Shown here in pieces: positions 24,727 to 33,098 of a stretch of 64,000 nt of DNA. Source of the stretch: CALECP01 sp964389925 (GTDB taxonomy: Bacteria; Chloroflexota; Anaerolineae; Promineifilales; Promineifilaceae); assembly GCA_964389925.1 (NCBI GenBank), contig CAYMGE010000003.1, positions 1 to 64,000 of the forward strand. Reading direction: 5' to 3'. Numbering within the stretch: the stretch's first letter is position 1; every line of letters starts with the position of its first letter. The position numbers were made by a program, and so were the translations under genes. The notes below the pieces were generated by a model. The model worked only from the letters and a program-made list of their open reading frames with translations, ran no database searches and was not told where the DNA came from.

Positions 24727-27700
24727 TTATTCAATCACGGAAAGCAAAAAGCTGAATGTAAGCGGCTCATCGACACGCAGAAGATATTTATCGAGCGTCA
24801 TCGGCCCACAACTGGCTCCACCCAACCCCGTATGCCCAAAATCAAGATTGAGATAGGCGACATCTTGCCGCTCTAGCTGGTAGGTGTGTGTCGCATCGGT
24901 CAGGTTTTGCTGGGTGAAGTGACTGACGCTGAAATCAAATGTCGGGTCGCCCTGTACACGCAAGCCATTACCGCTGTAATCTGCAATGGTCAACCAGCGC
25001 ACATCGCTGCGATTGCCGTAGGTTTGAGGATAGATATAGGGTTCAACCATTTGGTCGATAGTGGTGCGAAATCGGCCGACCCGCGCCCCACTCTTCCGAT
25101 CCACATAGTTTTCGTGTCCACCTCGCCCAAAATAGCTGACAATCTCATGCCCTGCTGGAACGATCAGCGTGACACCCACACGCGGCATTGGAGGTAATTC
25201 AACTTTTGGTGTGAGTGTCATTGTGACATGCAGACCATTCATGTGAGGGCGATAGCGGTATGTAAGATCAAATAGTTGCGTGTCATCGGCCGTAACCATG
25301 CAGTTCGCAGTAATGTCATGGTCTGTTTTGTCGATAGAATCGGCCGAAATGACAAGCCGATTTAGTCCAGCCTCCCGCCACATCCGCGCCAACTGTCGAT
25401 CTTCAGGCCAAATCACAGCCTCATCATTGTCTGTTGGCGCACGCCAAATATTCAGCTTCATTCCTTCTACAATTGTTCGACCATCTAATGCAACCTGTGC
25501 TAACTCTCCCGTCTTTTTGTCAATTCTAACATCCAAATCGGCTCGTTCATTCCAAAGTTGCCAATTGTTGTGGGTAGCGGCATCGGCCGCTTTTGCCAGC
25601 TCAAACTGTGCAAATCCAACTTCATGACCCGCAATTGCCCAGTCAGTGTTACCCACAGTCGTAAAGCGTACCGTCAAAAACCGTTCGCCTTTTACCTTTT
25701 CGGGCAGCTCGAACGGCAATGTTATGATTTCAGATGCTTGAGGCGCAATTTTTAGCGGATCAATCGTTCCAAAGTCGATCACGTTTCCGTCTTCTTCGAC
25801 AGCCCATTCTAGCCATAAGTCCGACAAATCAGTGAACCACTTTCGATTGAGTACGCGGATTTTTCCGTTTGCTACGTCAACTGCTTCTACCGCAAATGGC
25901 TGTAGAATGTGCTTATACTCCCACATCGCAGCATGAGGCGTTCTATCGGGTGCAACTAGACCGTTGATGCAGAAGTTAGCGTCGTTGATCTCGTCACCAA
26001 AATCACCACCGTATGCCCAATAAGGCTTACCATCTTCTGTTTTCTTGACTAGCCCTTGATCGACCCAATCCCAAATAAAACCGCCCTGCAATCCGTGAAT
26101 TTGCTCGATTGCATCCCAGTATTCGCGCAGGTTGCCTGTGCTGTTGCCCATCGAATGGGCGTATTCGCACATAATCAATGGTCGCGTCGCATGGAGATCG
26201 TTTCCATAGTCGATGATTTCCTGAACCGTTGGATACATCGGGCAAGTGATGTCTGTTGATAGTTTGCCATCTTCCCAATCTCGGCCGCCCTCACCACGAC
26301 TGACACAGCCCTCGTATTGAATCGGCCGACTATCATCATATCCCCGAATCCAGCCTGCCATCGCGTCATGATTTGGCCCATAACCACTCTCATTTCCCAA
26401 CGACCAGATAATGACCGACGGGTGATTTTTGGCTCGTAGCACCATATTTTTGCCACGTTCGACAAATGCCTTTGTCCAGCGCGGATCATGACAGAGGCGG
26501 TGATAGTTGGCGTGTGCCTCGACGTTTGCCTCATCGATCACGTACAGACCATACTCATCACATAGCTCGTACCAGCGATCCTGCATCGGATAGTGGCTAT
26601 TACGCACGGCGTTGATATTGAACCGCTTCATCAAAATGATGTCCGCAATCATGCTGGCTTCATCAACCGCCTTGCCGCGTGTTTCATGATGTTCGTGACG
26701 ATTCACGCCGCCCAGTAAAACGGGCTGACCATTGATAAGCAGCTCGCGTCCTTTGACCTCAACTTGGCGGAAGCCGATTTTTTGGGTTGTGGCCTGAATG
26801 ATTTCGCCCTCTGAGTTTTTGAGCGTGACGAGGAGAGTGTAGAGGGTTGGGGATTCGGCCGACCACAACCGTACATCCTCAAAATTACGCACAAACGTCG
26901 TCTTAGGCATCTCCCGCGCCGAGTCCTTGGCATACTGATTCCATGATTGCCACAGCTTCTGCCCTGCGGGAGCAAATAACGTTACCTGCACAGCATGGTC
27001 ACCAATCGCCTCGCCATGCACCGTCACATCAACGCTCAAACGCGCTTTATCAAAATTATCATTTGAAAAAATTGTCTGTGCAAAAATGTCAAAAACGTGC
27101 GTCTTTGGTGTCGCGTAGAGCCAGACATCGCGGTAAATTCCCGCCATCCACCAGTGATCCTGATCTTCGATGTAGCTGCTGTCCGACCAGCGAACCACCG
27201 CACAGGTCACGCTATTTTCACCACGTTGCACAAACTCAGTTACATCAAACTCGGCCGGCAACCGCGAATCCTTGCTCAACCCAACATAATGATCGTTGAC
27301 CCATAGACAAAAGAATGATTCTACTCCCTCAAAGCGTAAAACGATGCGCTGCTCTTCCCACGCCATTGGCAACTCAAACGTGCGCCGATAGACACCCGTC
27401 GGATTGTCCTCCTGTGGGACATGCGGTGGGTTATCGGGAATCGGCATTTTGACATTTGTGTAGATCGGCTTGTCAAATCCTGCGAGCGTCCAATTGCTAG
27501 GCACGTCGATGCTACCTGCTGGGTTTTGTAGTTTGGACTTATCGAGAGCAGTTGGATTTGGGTGAAGGTCAAATTGCCAGTTGCCATTCAGGGAGAGACG
27601 GGTTGGCGAAGTTTGTGAGAGGGCGTTTTCGGCCGATTCATATCCCCAAAACGTCGCGTGTCCCTCTATTTTATTGATTCCTGTCACTTCAGGATTTTCC

Positions 27701-27732
27701 CAGTCTGGCAGATGTCCAAATTGTTGATACAT
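24727..27732 (-). CDS. lacZ: beta-galactosidase, glycoside hydrolase family 2 (LacZ type)
   Basis: 1001 aa, LacZ length. Order: sugar-binding jelly-roll, Ig-like domain, TIM-barrel with acid/base Glu in SLGNESGYG and nucleophile Glu in MCEYAHSMGNS, then the LacZ small-chain domain near the C terminus (VSHFTQQNL region). No signal peptide, so it should be cytoplasmic and hydrolyse imported beta-galactosides. ATG 27732 is used because the frame further upstream (to 27852) runs through a hairpin and lacks homology. TAAATT ends 7 bases from that ATG. It is not linked to the sugar ABC importer 10 kb away. Confidence 0.93.
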   Translation of the reverse strand: MYQQFGHLPDWENPEVTGINKIEGHATFWGYESAENALSQTSPTRLSLNGNWQFDLHPNPTALDKSKLQNPAGSIDVPSNWTLAGFDKPIYTNVKMPIPDNPPHVPQEDNPTGVYRRTFELPMAWEEQRIVLRFEGVESFFCLWVNDHYVGLSKDSRLPAEFDVTEFVQRGENSVTCAVVRWSDSSYIEDQDHWWMAGIYRDVWLYATPKTHVFDIFAQTIFSNDNFDKARLSVDVTVHGEAIGDHAVQVTLFAPAGQKLWQSWNQYAKDSAREMPKTTFVRNFEDVRLWSAESPTLYTLLVTLKNSEGEIIQATTQKIGFRQVEVKGRELLINGQPVLLGGVNRHEHHETRGKAVDEASMIADIILMKRFNINAVRNSHYPMQDRWYELCDEYGLYVIDEANVEAHANYHRLCHDPRWTKAFVERGKNMVLRAKNHPSVIIWSLGNESGYGPNHDAMAGWIRGYDDSRPIQYEGCVSRGEGGRDWEDGKLSTDITCPMYPTVQEIIDYGNDLHATRPLIMCEYAHSMGNSTGNLREYWDAIEQIHGLQGGFIWDWVDQGLVKKTEDGKPYWAYGGDFGDEINDANFCINGLVAPDRTPHAAMWEYKHILQPFAVEAVDVANGKIRVLNRKWFTDLSDLWLEWAVEEDGNVIDFGTIDPLKIAPQASEIITLPFELPEKVKGERFLTVRFTTVGNTDWAIAGHEVGFAQFELAKAADAATHNNWQLWNERADLDVRIDKKTGELAQVALDGRTIVEGMKLNIWRAPTDNDEAVIWPEDRQLARMWREAGLNRLVISADSIDKTDHDITANCMVTADDTQLFDLTYRYRPHMNGLHVTMTLTPKVELPPMPRVGVTLIVPAGHEIVSYFGRGGHENYVDRKSGARVGRFRTTIDQMVEPYIYPQTYGNRSDVRWLTIADYSGNGLRVQGDPTFDFSVSHFTQQNLTDATHTYQLERQDVAYLNLDFGHTGLGGASCGPMTLDKYLLRVDEPLTFSFLLSVIE

Positions 27733-27751
27733 AGCTTGTAATTTAACCTGC

Positions 27752-27770
27752 TGGGCTGCTAACCAGCCCA
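27752..27770. terminator. small hairpin between two minus-strand genes
   Basis: TGGGCTG pairs with CAGCCCA across a CTAAC loop, downstream of the DUF4351-like gene and just upstream of lacZ. There is no T-run on the minus-strand side, so terminator function is uncertain. Confidence 0.35.
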
Positions 27771-27864
27771 ACAGTCGTTTTATTTTTCGTTTAGTCGAAG
27801 ATGTCAGTAAGCGATCATGTAATGCCCCTAACTGATACGATAACAAGAACATCAGCCGCCATAC

Positions 27865-28923
27865 TCATTCAAGTCCAAAGTTGATCTCAGTTAACCTATT
27901 AACCATTATCGCTGTATCCAGCCATTCCTCTAACTGTGACTCGCTTTTTGTTTTCTCAACTACCTCAACAATAGCTGTTGGCACGTTCCCAAACTTGCGA
28001 GTCAAAGCGCGTACCAGCATTTGTTGCTTGCTCCTCGTCGACGTAACTGCCCTTGTCTCTTGAACAGCTTTTTCGACTTCAATTTGAATAGTCTCCTCGA
28101 TCTCTTTTTCTAACTCTTCCCGCACAGCCTTCTCGAAACCTGCACGGAACAAGGGGAGGTTTTCATAGGCTTCGGGTACTTTGCGGAAAAATTCGTCAAT
28201 GTAAGGCCATGTTTCTTTTGTGACTGTGAGTTCCATACCTAAAATCTCCATGATTCGCTGCCAAATGATGACTGGATCAGTTGTCAGTCCAATATCCAAG
28301 AGCAATTGCAAATAGTCCACCAAATTGTCTTTGAGGCATATTTCGACAAACTGTGCTAGCTTTTCACCACGTGCCAACGCCAGTAGGGGGTAGTTTTGTG
28401 GTTTTAGTGTCAATTCGCTTGGATGGATGATCCAAACGGGGATAACATGTGTGTCATTGTAATAGATGCCTGCTTCGGCCGATTTCCGAAACCCAAACAC
28501 GTCCTCCAATGTCGTCAGAACGGTATCAGGACGAGTCACACAAACAATCGTAACCGTTCGCAAATGCGGGATTCTGGCAATCTTTTTAACGGTCAATCTT
28601 GGTGCATCAACTGGGGATGCACTCATCTGTTTGCGTTTGCTCTCGTCAACCGCGCCCAATCCCCATACCCGCATCATTATTCGATTGAAGTCAACAGGAG
28701 TTAGGGGATCATGAATCCCCTTGAACTCCAACGCATTCAGTTGGCGAAAGTGAGCAAAGACTGTTTGCTGCAATTGTGGACTAGTCGCCTCTAAGCCTTC
28801 GACCACCAAATCAATCGACCGACCACGCGAGAAGACCTCATATTGTGGAATTGCGTGCAAGCCACGCGCCTCAAAAAAACGACGATAGTAGCTTTTAGTC
28901 GTGTCGTCAAACGGTTGTTTCAT
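27865..28923 (-). CDS. Rpn/DUF4351-like protein, possible PD-(D/E)XK nuclease relative
   Basis: 352 aa. The N-terminal part (FEARGLHAIPQYEVFSRGRS followed by IDLVVEG and LNALEFKG) looks like a PD-(D/E)XK core with Asp and Glu-Phe-Lys. A charged coiled coil (KAVREELEKEIEETIQIEVE) leads to a C-terminal region ending ALTRKFGNVPTAIVEVVEKT and LEEWLDTAI, the hallmark of DUF4351/RpnC-like tails. Such proteins are often present in many copies in cyanobacteria and Chloroflexota; a DNA-cleaving or recombination role is known for Rpn proteins. Function here is not established. Confidence 0.6.
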   Translation of the reverse strand: MKQPFDDTTKSYYRRFFEARGLHAIPQYEVFSRGRSIDLVVEGLEATSPQLQQTVFAHFRQLNALEFKGIHDPLTPVDFNRIMMRVWGLGAVDESKRKQMSASPVDAPRLTVKKIARIPHLRTVTIVCVTRPDTVLTTLEDVFGFRKSAEAGIYYNDTHVIPVWIIHPSELTLKPQNYPLLALARGEKLAQFVEICLKDNLVDYLQLLLDIGLTTDPVIIWQRIMEILGMELTVTKETWPYIDEFFRKVPEAYENLPLFRAGFEKAVREELEKEIEETIQIEVEKAVQETRAVTSTRSKQQMLVRALTRKFGNVPTAIVEVVEKTKSESQLEEWLDTAIMVNRLTEINFGLE

Positions 28924-28994
28924 GCTTCATATCATAGCAGAAAAGTGTTTATAAGGAGTGCGCCTAATTAGCACACACCTTCATCAAAGCTATG

Positions 28995-31424
28995 TTACGC
29001 TCGCAATCGTGAGCTTTGTGGGTCATAGGCAGGCTCCGCCAAAACCGTCGCCTGACACAATTCCCCCAAAATCTCAATATCAAACGTCGTCCCGACCTCC
29101 GCATACTGCGGACTGACATAGACAAAGGCCAGTGACTTCTCCACCGCATAGCCATAGCCACCAGAGGTCGCCAACCCCATCACCTCGCCATCGACAAAGC
29201 ACGCCTCACCACCAGCAACGTCTGCGTCATTGACATCGACTTCACAGTAGACCAGCTTGTAGCGCAAACTCATTGGGTCAGCCGCCAGCTTCTCAGCCAC
29301 CGCGTCCTTGCCGACAAAATCCTTGCTCATCTTGACAAAGCGCATCAAGTTGGCCTCAACGGGCGTGACCTCGTTCGTCAACTCCACACCGAATCCAGCA
29401 TACGCCTTTTCAAGCCGCAAGCCGTTCATTGCATACGTGCCGAAGTCGCCGATGCCGAACTCTTCGCCAGCTTCCCAAACCGCGTCGTACAGGTCAGCGA
29501 CGCGCTCCATCGGAACGTGAAGCTCCCAACCCAACTCACCCACGTAGTTGACGCGCAGCGCACGCAGCGGAATCCCCGCCACTTCGATCTCCTGCCCCGT
29601 CAGCCAGCGGAAGTTGTCATTGGTCAAATCAGTGTCGGTCAGCTTCGACAGCACATCACGCGCACGCGGTCCCGCCACGATCAGCACGCTGTAATCCATC
29701 GTCACGTCCGTAATCGTCACATCTTCGTCGTCGCGTTTGGAGAACGCCAGCAAATCATTGTCGCGCAGTTGGCAGATTGCGCCAGAGAGCAGATAGAAGC
29801 GGTCATTGGGGAAACGGGTGATGGTGAATTCGGTTTCGATTCGGCCGATCTCATTCAGCGCATGAGCCAGCACAACCTTGCCCTCTTTCTTGTAAATCTT
29901 GTTCGCCACAATCCGATTCAAGAACGCTGCCGCATCTGGCCCCGACACGTCCCATTTCGAGAAGCTCGGCAGCTCCATCACGCCAACGCGCTCGCGCACA
30001 GCCATCGCCTCTTCACGCACGATGTCAAACGTGTTGTTGCGGCGGAAACTGTAATGTTCTTCAACACCGTCTGGCGCGAACCACTTCGGCCGCTCCCAAC
30101 CAAAGCTCTCTGTATGCACGCACCCTTTCGCCTTCAACTTTTCGTAAAGCGGCGTGATGCGTGCTGGGCGACCGTCGTAAATCTCTTCACCGGGCGGGTG
30201 CAGAACGTACATGTCCCAGTATTCACGGTGCGCCTTTGCGTCGGTGTATGCTTTATCCGCGTAATCTCCGAAGCGGCGTGGGTCGAAGCCGATCATGTTA
30301 ATTTCGGCCGCCCCATGCACCATCCACTGCGCCAAATACTTACCACACCCCGCGCCCTGCGCGATCCCAATGCTCGACCCAGTTTGCAGCCAGAAATTCT
30401 TGACACCCGGCGCAGGCCCGACCAGTGGGTTGCTGTCAATCGTGTGCGAAATCGCCCCATTGATGACGCGCAACATCCCCGCCGTCTCAAAGATCGGCAT
30501 CCGCTCCATCACGCGCTCCAGCCATGGCATAATCCGCTCAACGTCGGGCGGGAATAGCTCATTTTCTGACTCCCACTTCTGCCCAACACCAGCCCACGCC
30601 TCAATCGTTCCTTCCGTCTCGTAAATCCCGATCAAGCCACCGCCGACCTCTTGCCGATAGTATGCACTCGGATATGGGTCACGCATCACGGGCAGTTCAA
30701 CCTCACGATTCGCAATTTCGGGAATTTCGGCCGTCACAATGTACTGGTGCAGCATATTCGTAAACTGCGTCTGCACACCCAACCACGCGCTCACCCGATC
30801 CGCATAGCATCCCGCCGCGTTAACCAGATGCTCACAGATGATATTCCCCTGCTGCGTCCGCACCTCAAACTCGCCACTCGGCAAAATCTCCACACCCAAA
30901 ACGCGGTTGTTCTTGATAATCGTCGCGCCCTTGCTCTTCGCCCCAATCGCCATCGCCTGACAGCAGCTTGACGGGTCAACATGTCCATCGTCGAGCGTCC
31001 ACGCCCCCGCCAAAACGCCCGTCGTGTCAACAAACGGATTCAGCTTTTTAATCTCATCCGTCCCGATAATCTCCATCCGATAACCGATATTTGCCGACGC
31101 GCCCTTGACCAGCTTGAAGTAGTCGAGTTCTTCCTGCGTTGTCGCAAACCGAATCCCGCCGCTCTGGTGCCAGCCCGTTGCCTGTCCCGTCATCTCTTCC
31201 AGCTTGGCGTACAGCGTGTTGCTGTGCTGATGGATCATCCCCAAGTTGTAATCTGACGTGAAGCTAGGACACTGCCCCGCCGCGTGCCACGTCGAACCAG
31301 AGGTCAGTTCCCCTTTCTCGATCAGAACGCTATCCGCGCCCCAACCTTCTTCCGCGAGGTGATACAACAGGCCAACGCCCATCATTCCCCCGCCAATAAT
31401 GACTACTCTTGCATGTGTTCTCAT
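28995..31424 (-). CDS. FAD-dependent dimethylglycine/sarcosine dehydrogenase-like protein with GcvT domain (copy 1)
   Basis: 809 aa. The N-terminal half is a DAO-type FAD domain with GGGMMG (11-16) and GSTWHAAG (43-50), where His47 is the likely covalent FAD attachment as in dimethylglycine dehydrogenase. The C-terminal half, from about residue 430, is a GcvT-type tetrahydrofolate-binding aminomethyltransferase domain (GVMELPSFSKWDVSGPDAAA, LRALRVNYVGELGWELHVP). It should oxidatively demethylate an N-methyl amine and pass the C1 unit to THF. It is a paralogue of 33099-35546. A GAGAAGGA site precedes the ATG, and a perfect hairpin lies 20 bp upstream. Confidence 0.88.
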   Translation of the reverse strand: MRTHARVVIIGGGMMGVGLLYHLAEEGWGADSVLIEKGELTSGSTWHAAGQCPSFTSDYNLGMIHQHSNTLYAKLEEMTGQATGWHQSGGIRFATTQEELDYFKLVKGASANIGYRMEIIGTDEIKKLNPFVDTTGVLAGAWTLDDGHVDPSSCCQAMAIGAKSKGATIIKNNRVLGVEILPSGEFEVRTQQGNIICEHLVNAAGCYADRVSAWLGVQTQFTNMLHQYIVTAEIPEIANREVELPVMRDPYPSAYYRQEVGGGLIGIYETEGTIEAWAGVGQKWESENELFPPDVERIMPWLERVMERMPIFETAGMLRVINGAISHTIDSNPLVGPAPGVKNFWLQTGSSIGIAQGAGCGKYLAQWMVHGAAEINMIGFDPRRFGDYADKAYTDAKAHREYWDMYVLHPPGEEIYDGRPARITPLYEKLKAKGCVHTESFGWERPKWFAPDGVEEHYSFRRNNTFDIVREEAMAVRERVGVMELPSFSKWDVSGPDAAAFLNRIVANKIYKKEGKVVLAHALNEIGRIETEFTITRFPNDRFYLLSGAICQLRDNDLLAFSKRDDEDVTITDVTMDYSVLIVAGPRARDVLSKLTDTDLTNDNFRWLTGQEIEVAGIPLRALRVNYVGELGWELHVPMERVADLYDAVWEAGEEFGIGDFGTYAMNGLRLEKAYAGFGVELTNEVTPVEANLMRFVKMSKDFVGKDAVAEKLAADPMSLRYKLVYCEVDVNDADVAGGEACFVDGEVMGLATSGGYGYAVEKSLAFVYVSPQYAEVGTTFDIEILGELCQATVLAEPAYDPQSSRLRA

Positions 31425-31443
31425 ATCATTCCTTCTCTAACTG

Positions 31444-31476
31444 AGATATGCCATTTTTTGAAAAAATGGCATATCT
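31444..31476. promoter_or_regulatory. perfect hairpin upstream of DMGDH copy 1
   Basis: AGATATGCCATTTTTT pairs perfectly with AAAAAATGGCATATCT around a central G. It lies 20 bp before the start codon and is not followed by a T-run on the gene side. Its outline (AGA-x4-CCA and TTTTGAAA centre) matches the hairpin before copy 2 while the stem bases differ on both arms. Confidence 0.6.
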
Positions 31477-31496
31477 GTATTTACACTTGGAAAGGA

Positions 31497-31701
31497 TGTT
31501 TCGGGAATTGTTGAACTTTAAATAATTAAACGGGTCATTGTAGCGTCGTGGCTTTAGCCCGACGTTTTCGAGGCGAAGTCCTGTAGCGCAGGCATTTATG
31601 CCCACCGATGCACTACAGAAAATCGAAAACATCGGCATAAATGCCGACGCTACAAGTCGATTACCCATTTATTTTTTGAATGTTCAACAATTCCCGAAAC
31701 A
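31497..31701. mobile_element. 205-bp MITE-like inverted-repeat element
   Basis: The ends are a perfect 20-bp inverted repeat, TGTTTCGGGAATTGTTGAAC at 31497-31516 and its complement at 31682-31701. The similarity continues imperfectly inward for about 60 bp. The core has three variants of a TGTAGCGTCGGCATTTATGCC-like palindrome (about 31540-31565, 31582-31606, 31632-31655). There is no ORF. A 17-bp match to the right end occurs at 9-25. No clear target duplication is seen. Confidence 0.65.
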
Positions 31702-31754
31702 AGTTCGCTAAATTTATTTGTTCATCATTGTGTCAACCACTCTTTTGTCACTGC

Positions 31755-32120
31755 CTAACATTGAGCAACGTCAACGACAACGCCAATCGTCAGTGACACC
31801 TCAGCCTTTGTGCATGGTTCAATGCGTTCGCCGCCCAACGGCAATTGCGCGATGACAACACCGTCTTTGTTGCCATCCACAACCTGCTCGATTTCCAAAA
31901 CGGGTGTAATGCCCAATCCATATAGAATTCCCTCAGCGGTATTACGAGGTTGACCGACCAAATTGGGGACAACACAAACAGAAACGGCTCTTGGCACAAC
32001 AGGTTGTGCATCACTAGAGATGGACTCGTTTGACTGCGCTGATGAAAGCTGCAAATAGACGATCACGATAAGCAGAGCAGCCAAAATAGTCAGTACGAAT
32101 TGAATGAGATGGCTTTTCAT
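31755..32120 (-). CDS. small membrane-anchored PASTA-domain protein
   Basis: 121 aa. A single membrane helix (about residues 7-26) is followed by one PASTA domain: CVVPNLVGQPRNTAEGILYG, then IEQVVDGNKDGVVIAQLP and the closing CTKAEVSLTIG. PASTA domains bind muropeptides or beta-lactams, usually as repeats on PknB kinases. A lone PASTA on a short tether is less common. It is the last gene of a four-gene minus-strand cassette, starting 6 bp after the RelE-like gene stops. It could anchor or sense wall fragments; no partner is proven. Confidence 0.75.
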   Translation of the reverse strand: MKSHLIQFVLTILAALLIVIVYLQLSSAQSNESISSDAQPVVPRAVSVCVVPNLVGQPRNTAEGILYGLGITPVLEIEQVVDGNKDGVVIAQLPLGGERIEPCTKAEVSLTIGVVVDVAQC

Positions 32121-32126
32121 GGCGTT

Positions 32127-32411
32127 TTACTTCTTCCATACATCTTTTCTGTGTCCCGCCTTTACAAACTCGTTGTTCTCATCTACGACAGCACGATACT
32201 TGCCAACTCTAATTGAGTGGTGTCCATCAGGTAGTTGCTTGTAATACTGTTTGTTGTCCCGCTTACGCTCAAAGGCCGCGACAATTTTTGCTGGGATGCC
32301 AGCAAAAACAGCAGAAGCCAAGAGAAGCGGTATAGGTGATAATTCTGTAAGCGTCCACCCCAGCAAGGCTACAAAAACAAATAGCAAAGTCGCGTAAGCC
32401 AAATGTTTCAT
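32127..32411 (-). CDS. RelE-like C-terminal half fused to membrane helices
   Basis: 94 aa. Residues 1-40 are two hydrophobic segments (YATLLFVFVALLGWTLTEL, then IPLLLASAVFAGI). From about residue 41 the sequence follows the end of a RelE/ParE toxin: helix IPAKIVAAFERKRDN, then HHSIRVGKYRAVVDENN and FVKAGHRKDVWKK, including the conserved Arg-Val-Gly-x-Tyr-Arg and Gly-His-Arg elements. The first strand and helix of RelE are replaced by membrane helices. Its ATG overlaps the TGA of the gene before it (ATGA), so translation is coupled. It is either a membrane-tethered RelE-fold protein or a decayed toxin. Confidence 0.55.
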   Translation of the reverse strand: MKHLAYATLLFVFVALLGWTLTELSPIPLLLASAVFAGIPAKIVAAFERKRDNKQYYKQLPDGHHSIRVGKYRAVVDENNEFVKAGHRKDVWKK

Positions 32412-32740
32412 AGCGGGTTGCCCGGATAGCTGATTTCGACTCCCGACACCACGTCACGATTGATGCCAGCAATGGTTTCTGGATTGCTAATCCAGTTTGA
32501 TATTTGCGCGACAGCATAAACGGGGACTGGTATGGGGTGTGGGATGTTATCTTGCCAACCCTCTGTCCATTGGGTAAGCGGGTAGGTTTCGTGATTGATC
32601 TCTGCCACAACCCAACGTTCCTCAGCACGCAGTTCGGTGTAAATGTACATTTCAGCAAACAGCGCACTTAATAAGCGGTTACGCAACTCATCACTTTGCT
32701 CAATGGCAGTGATTAAAGTTTCAACATCTGTTGTGGTCAT
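32408..32740 (-). CDS. hypothetical protein in the antitoxin/RelE-like cassette
   Basis: 110 aa, no family recognised. Soluble and acidic at the N terminus (DVETLITAIEQSDELRNRLL), then a Trp/Pro-rich middle (YPLTQWTEGWQDNIPHPIPV). It has a GGAGA nine bases before ATG, starts 24 bp after the Phd-like gene, and overlaps the RelE-like gene by ATGA. Its position between an antitoxin and a toxin-like gene suggests a role as part of the same module. Confidence 0.6.
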   Translation of the reverse strand: MTTTDVETLITAIEQSDELRNRLLSALFAEMYIYTELRAEERWVVAEINHETYPLTQWTEGWQDNIPHPIPVPVYAVAQISNWISNPETIAGINRDVVSGVEISYPGNPL

Positions 32741-32764
32741 TTTATCGTTCTCCTGAAAATGATG

Positions 32765-33037
32765 TTAGTTTTGTAGGTCATGAAACACCTCATCGGCCGT
32801 TACTGACTCAATCGGCCGCCCCAACTCGCGTGCTTGATGCCCCTCTAGCAACGCTTTTAGTGAGCGTTTATCCCGCAACAGACGCAGCGTTTCTTGAATC
32901 TTGTTCCAATAGGTATGTGGCGCCAAGACCACCACGCCATCATCCGAAACAATTGCTGTCTCGTTTGAGTCATCAATCGTGCGCGGCACGATTTGAGCTA
33001 AGTTCTGTGATGCCTGTTGCACGGTAATCATGTTCAT
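32765..33037 (-). CDS. Phd/YefM-family antitoxin
   Basis: 90 aa from ATG 33037 (GGAG 8 bases upstream). The N-terminal ITVQQASQNLAQIVPRTIDD and VVLAPHTYWNKIQETLRLL match the Phd/YefM DNA-binding fold, in which this part forms the dimer and the tail wraps the toxin. The C-terminal tail (GRPIESVTADEVFHDLQ) is of the type that neutralises a RelE/YoeB toxin. It is the first gene of the cassette and probably autorepresses it. A normal full-length RelE partner is not adjacent; the nearest toxin-like protein is the membrane-fused one two genes on. Confidence 0.75.
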   Translation of the reverse strand: MNMITVQQASQNLAQIVPRTIDDSNETAIVSDDGVVVLAPHTYWNKIQETLRLLRDKRSLKALLEGHQARELGRPIESVTADEVFHDLQN

Positions 33038-33098
33038 CGCTGTTTCTCCAAAATCAACCACTGCCTACTCGATTTGTAGGCAGTATAGCATAGCGTAA

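Noticed and set aside
29517..30557. Long open frame (346 codons) on the plus strand inside the DMGDH copy 1 gene
   Set aside because: It mirrors the GC-biased minus-strand gene, is rich in Arg/His, shows no domain, and the minus-strand protein is a clear family member.
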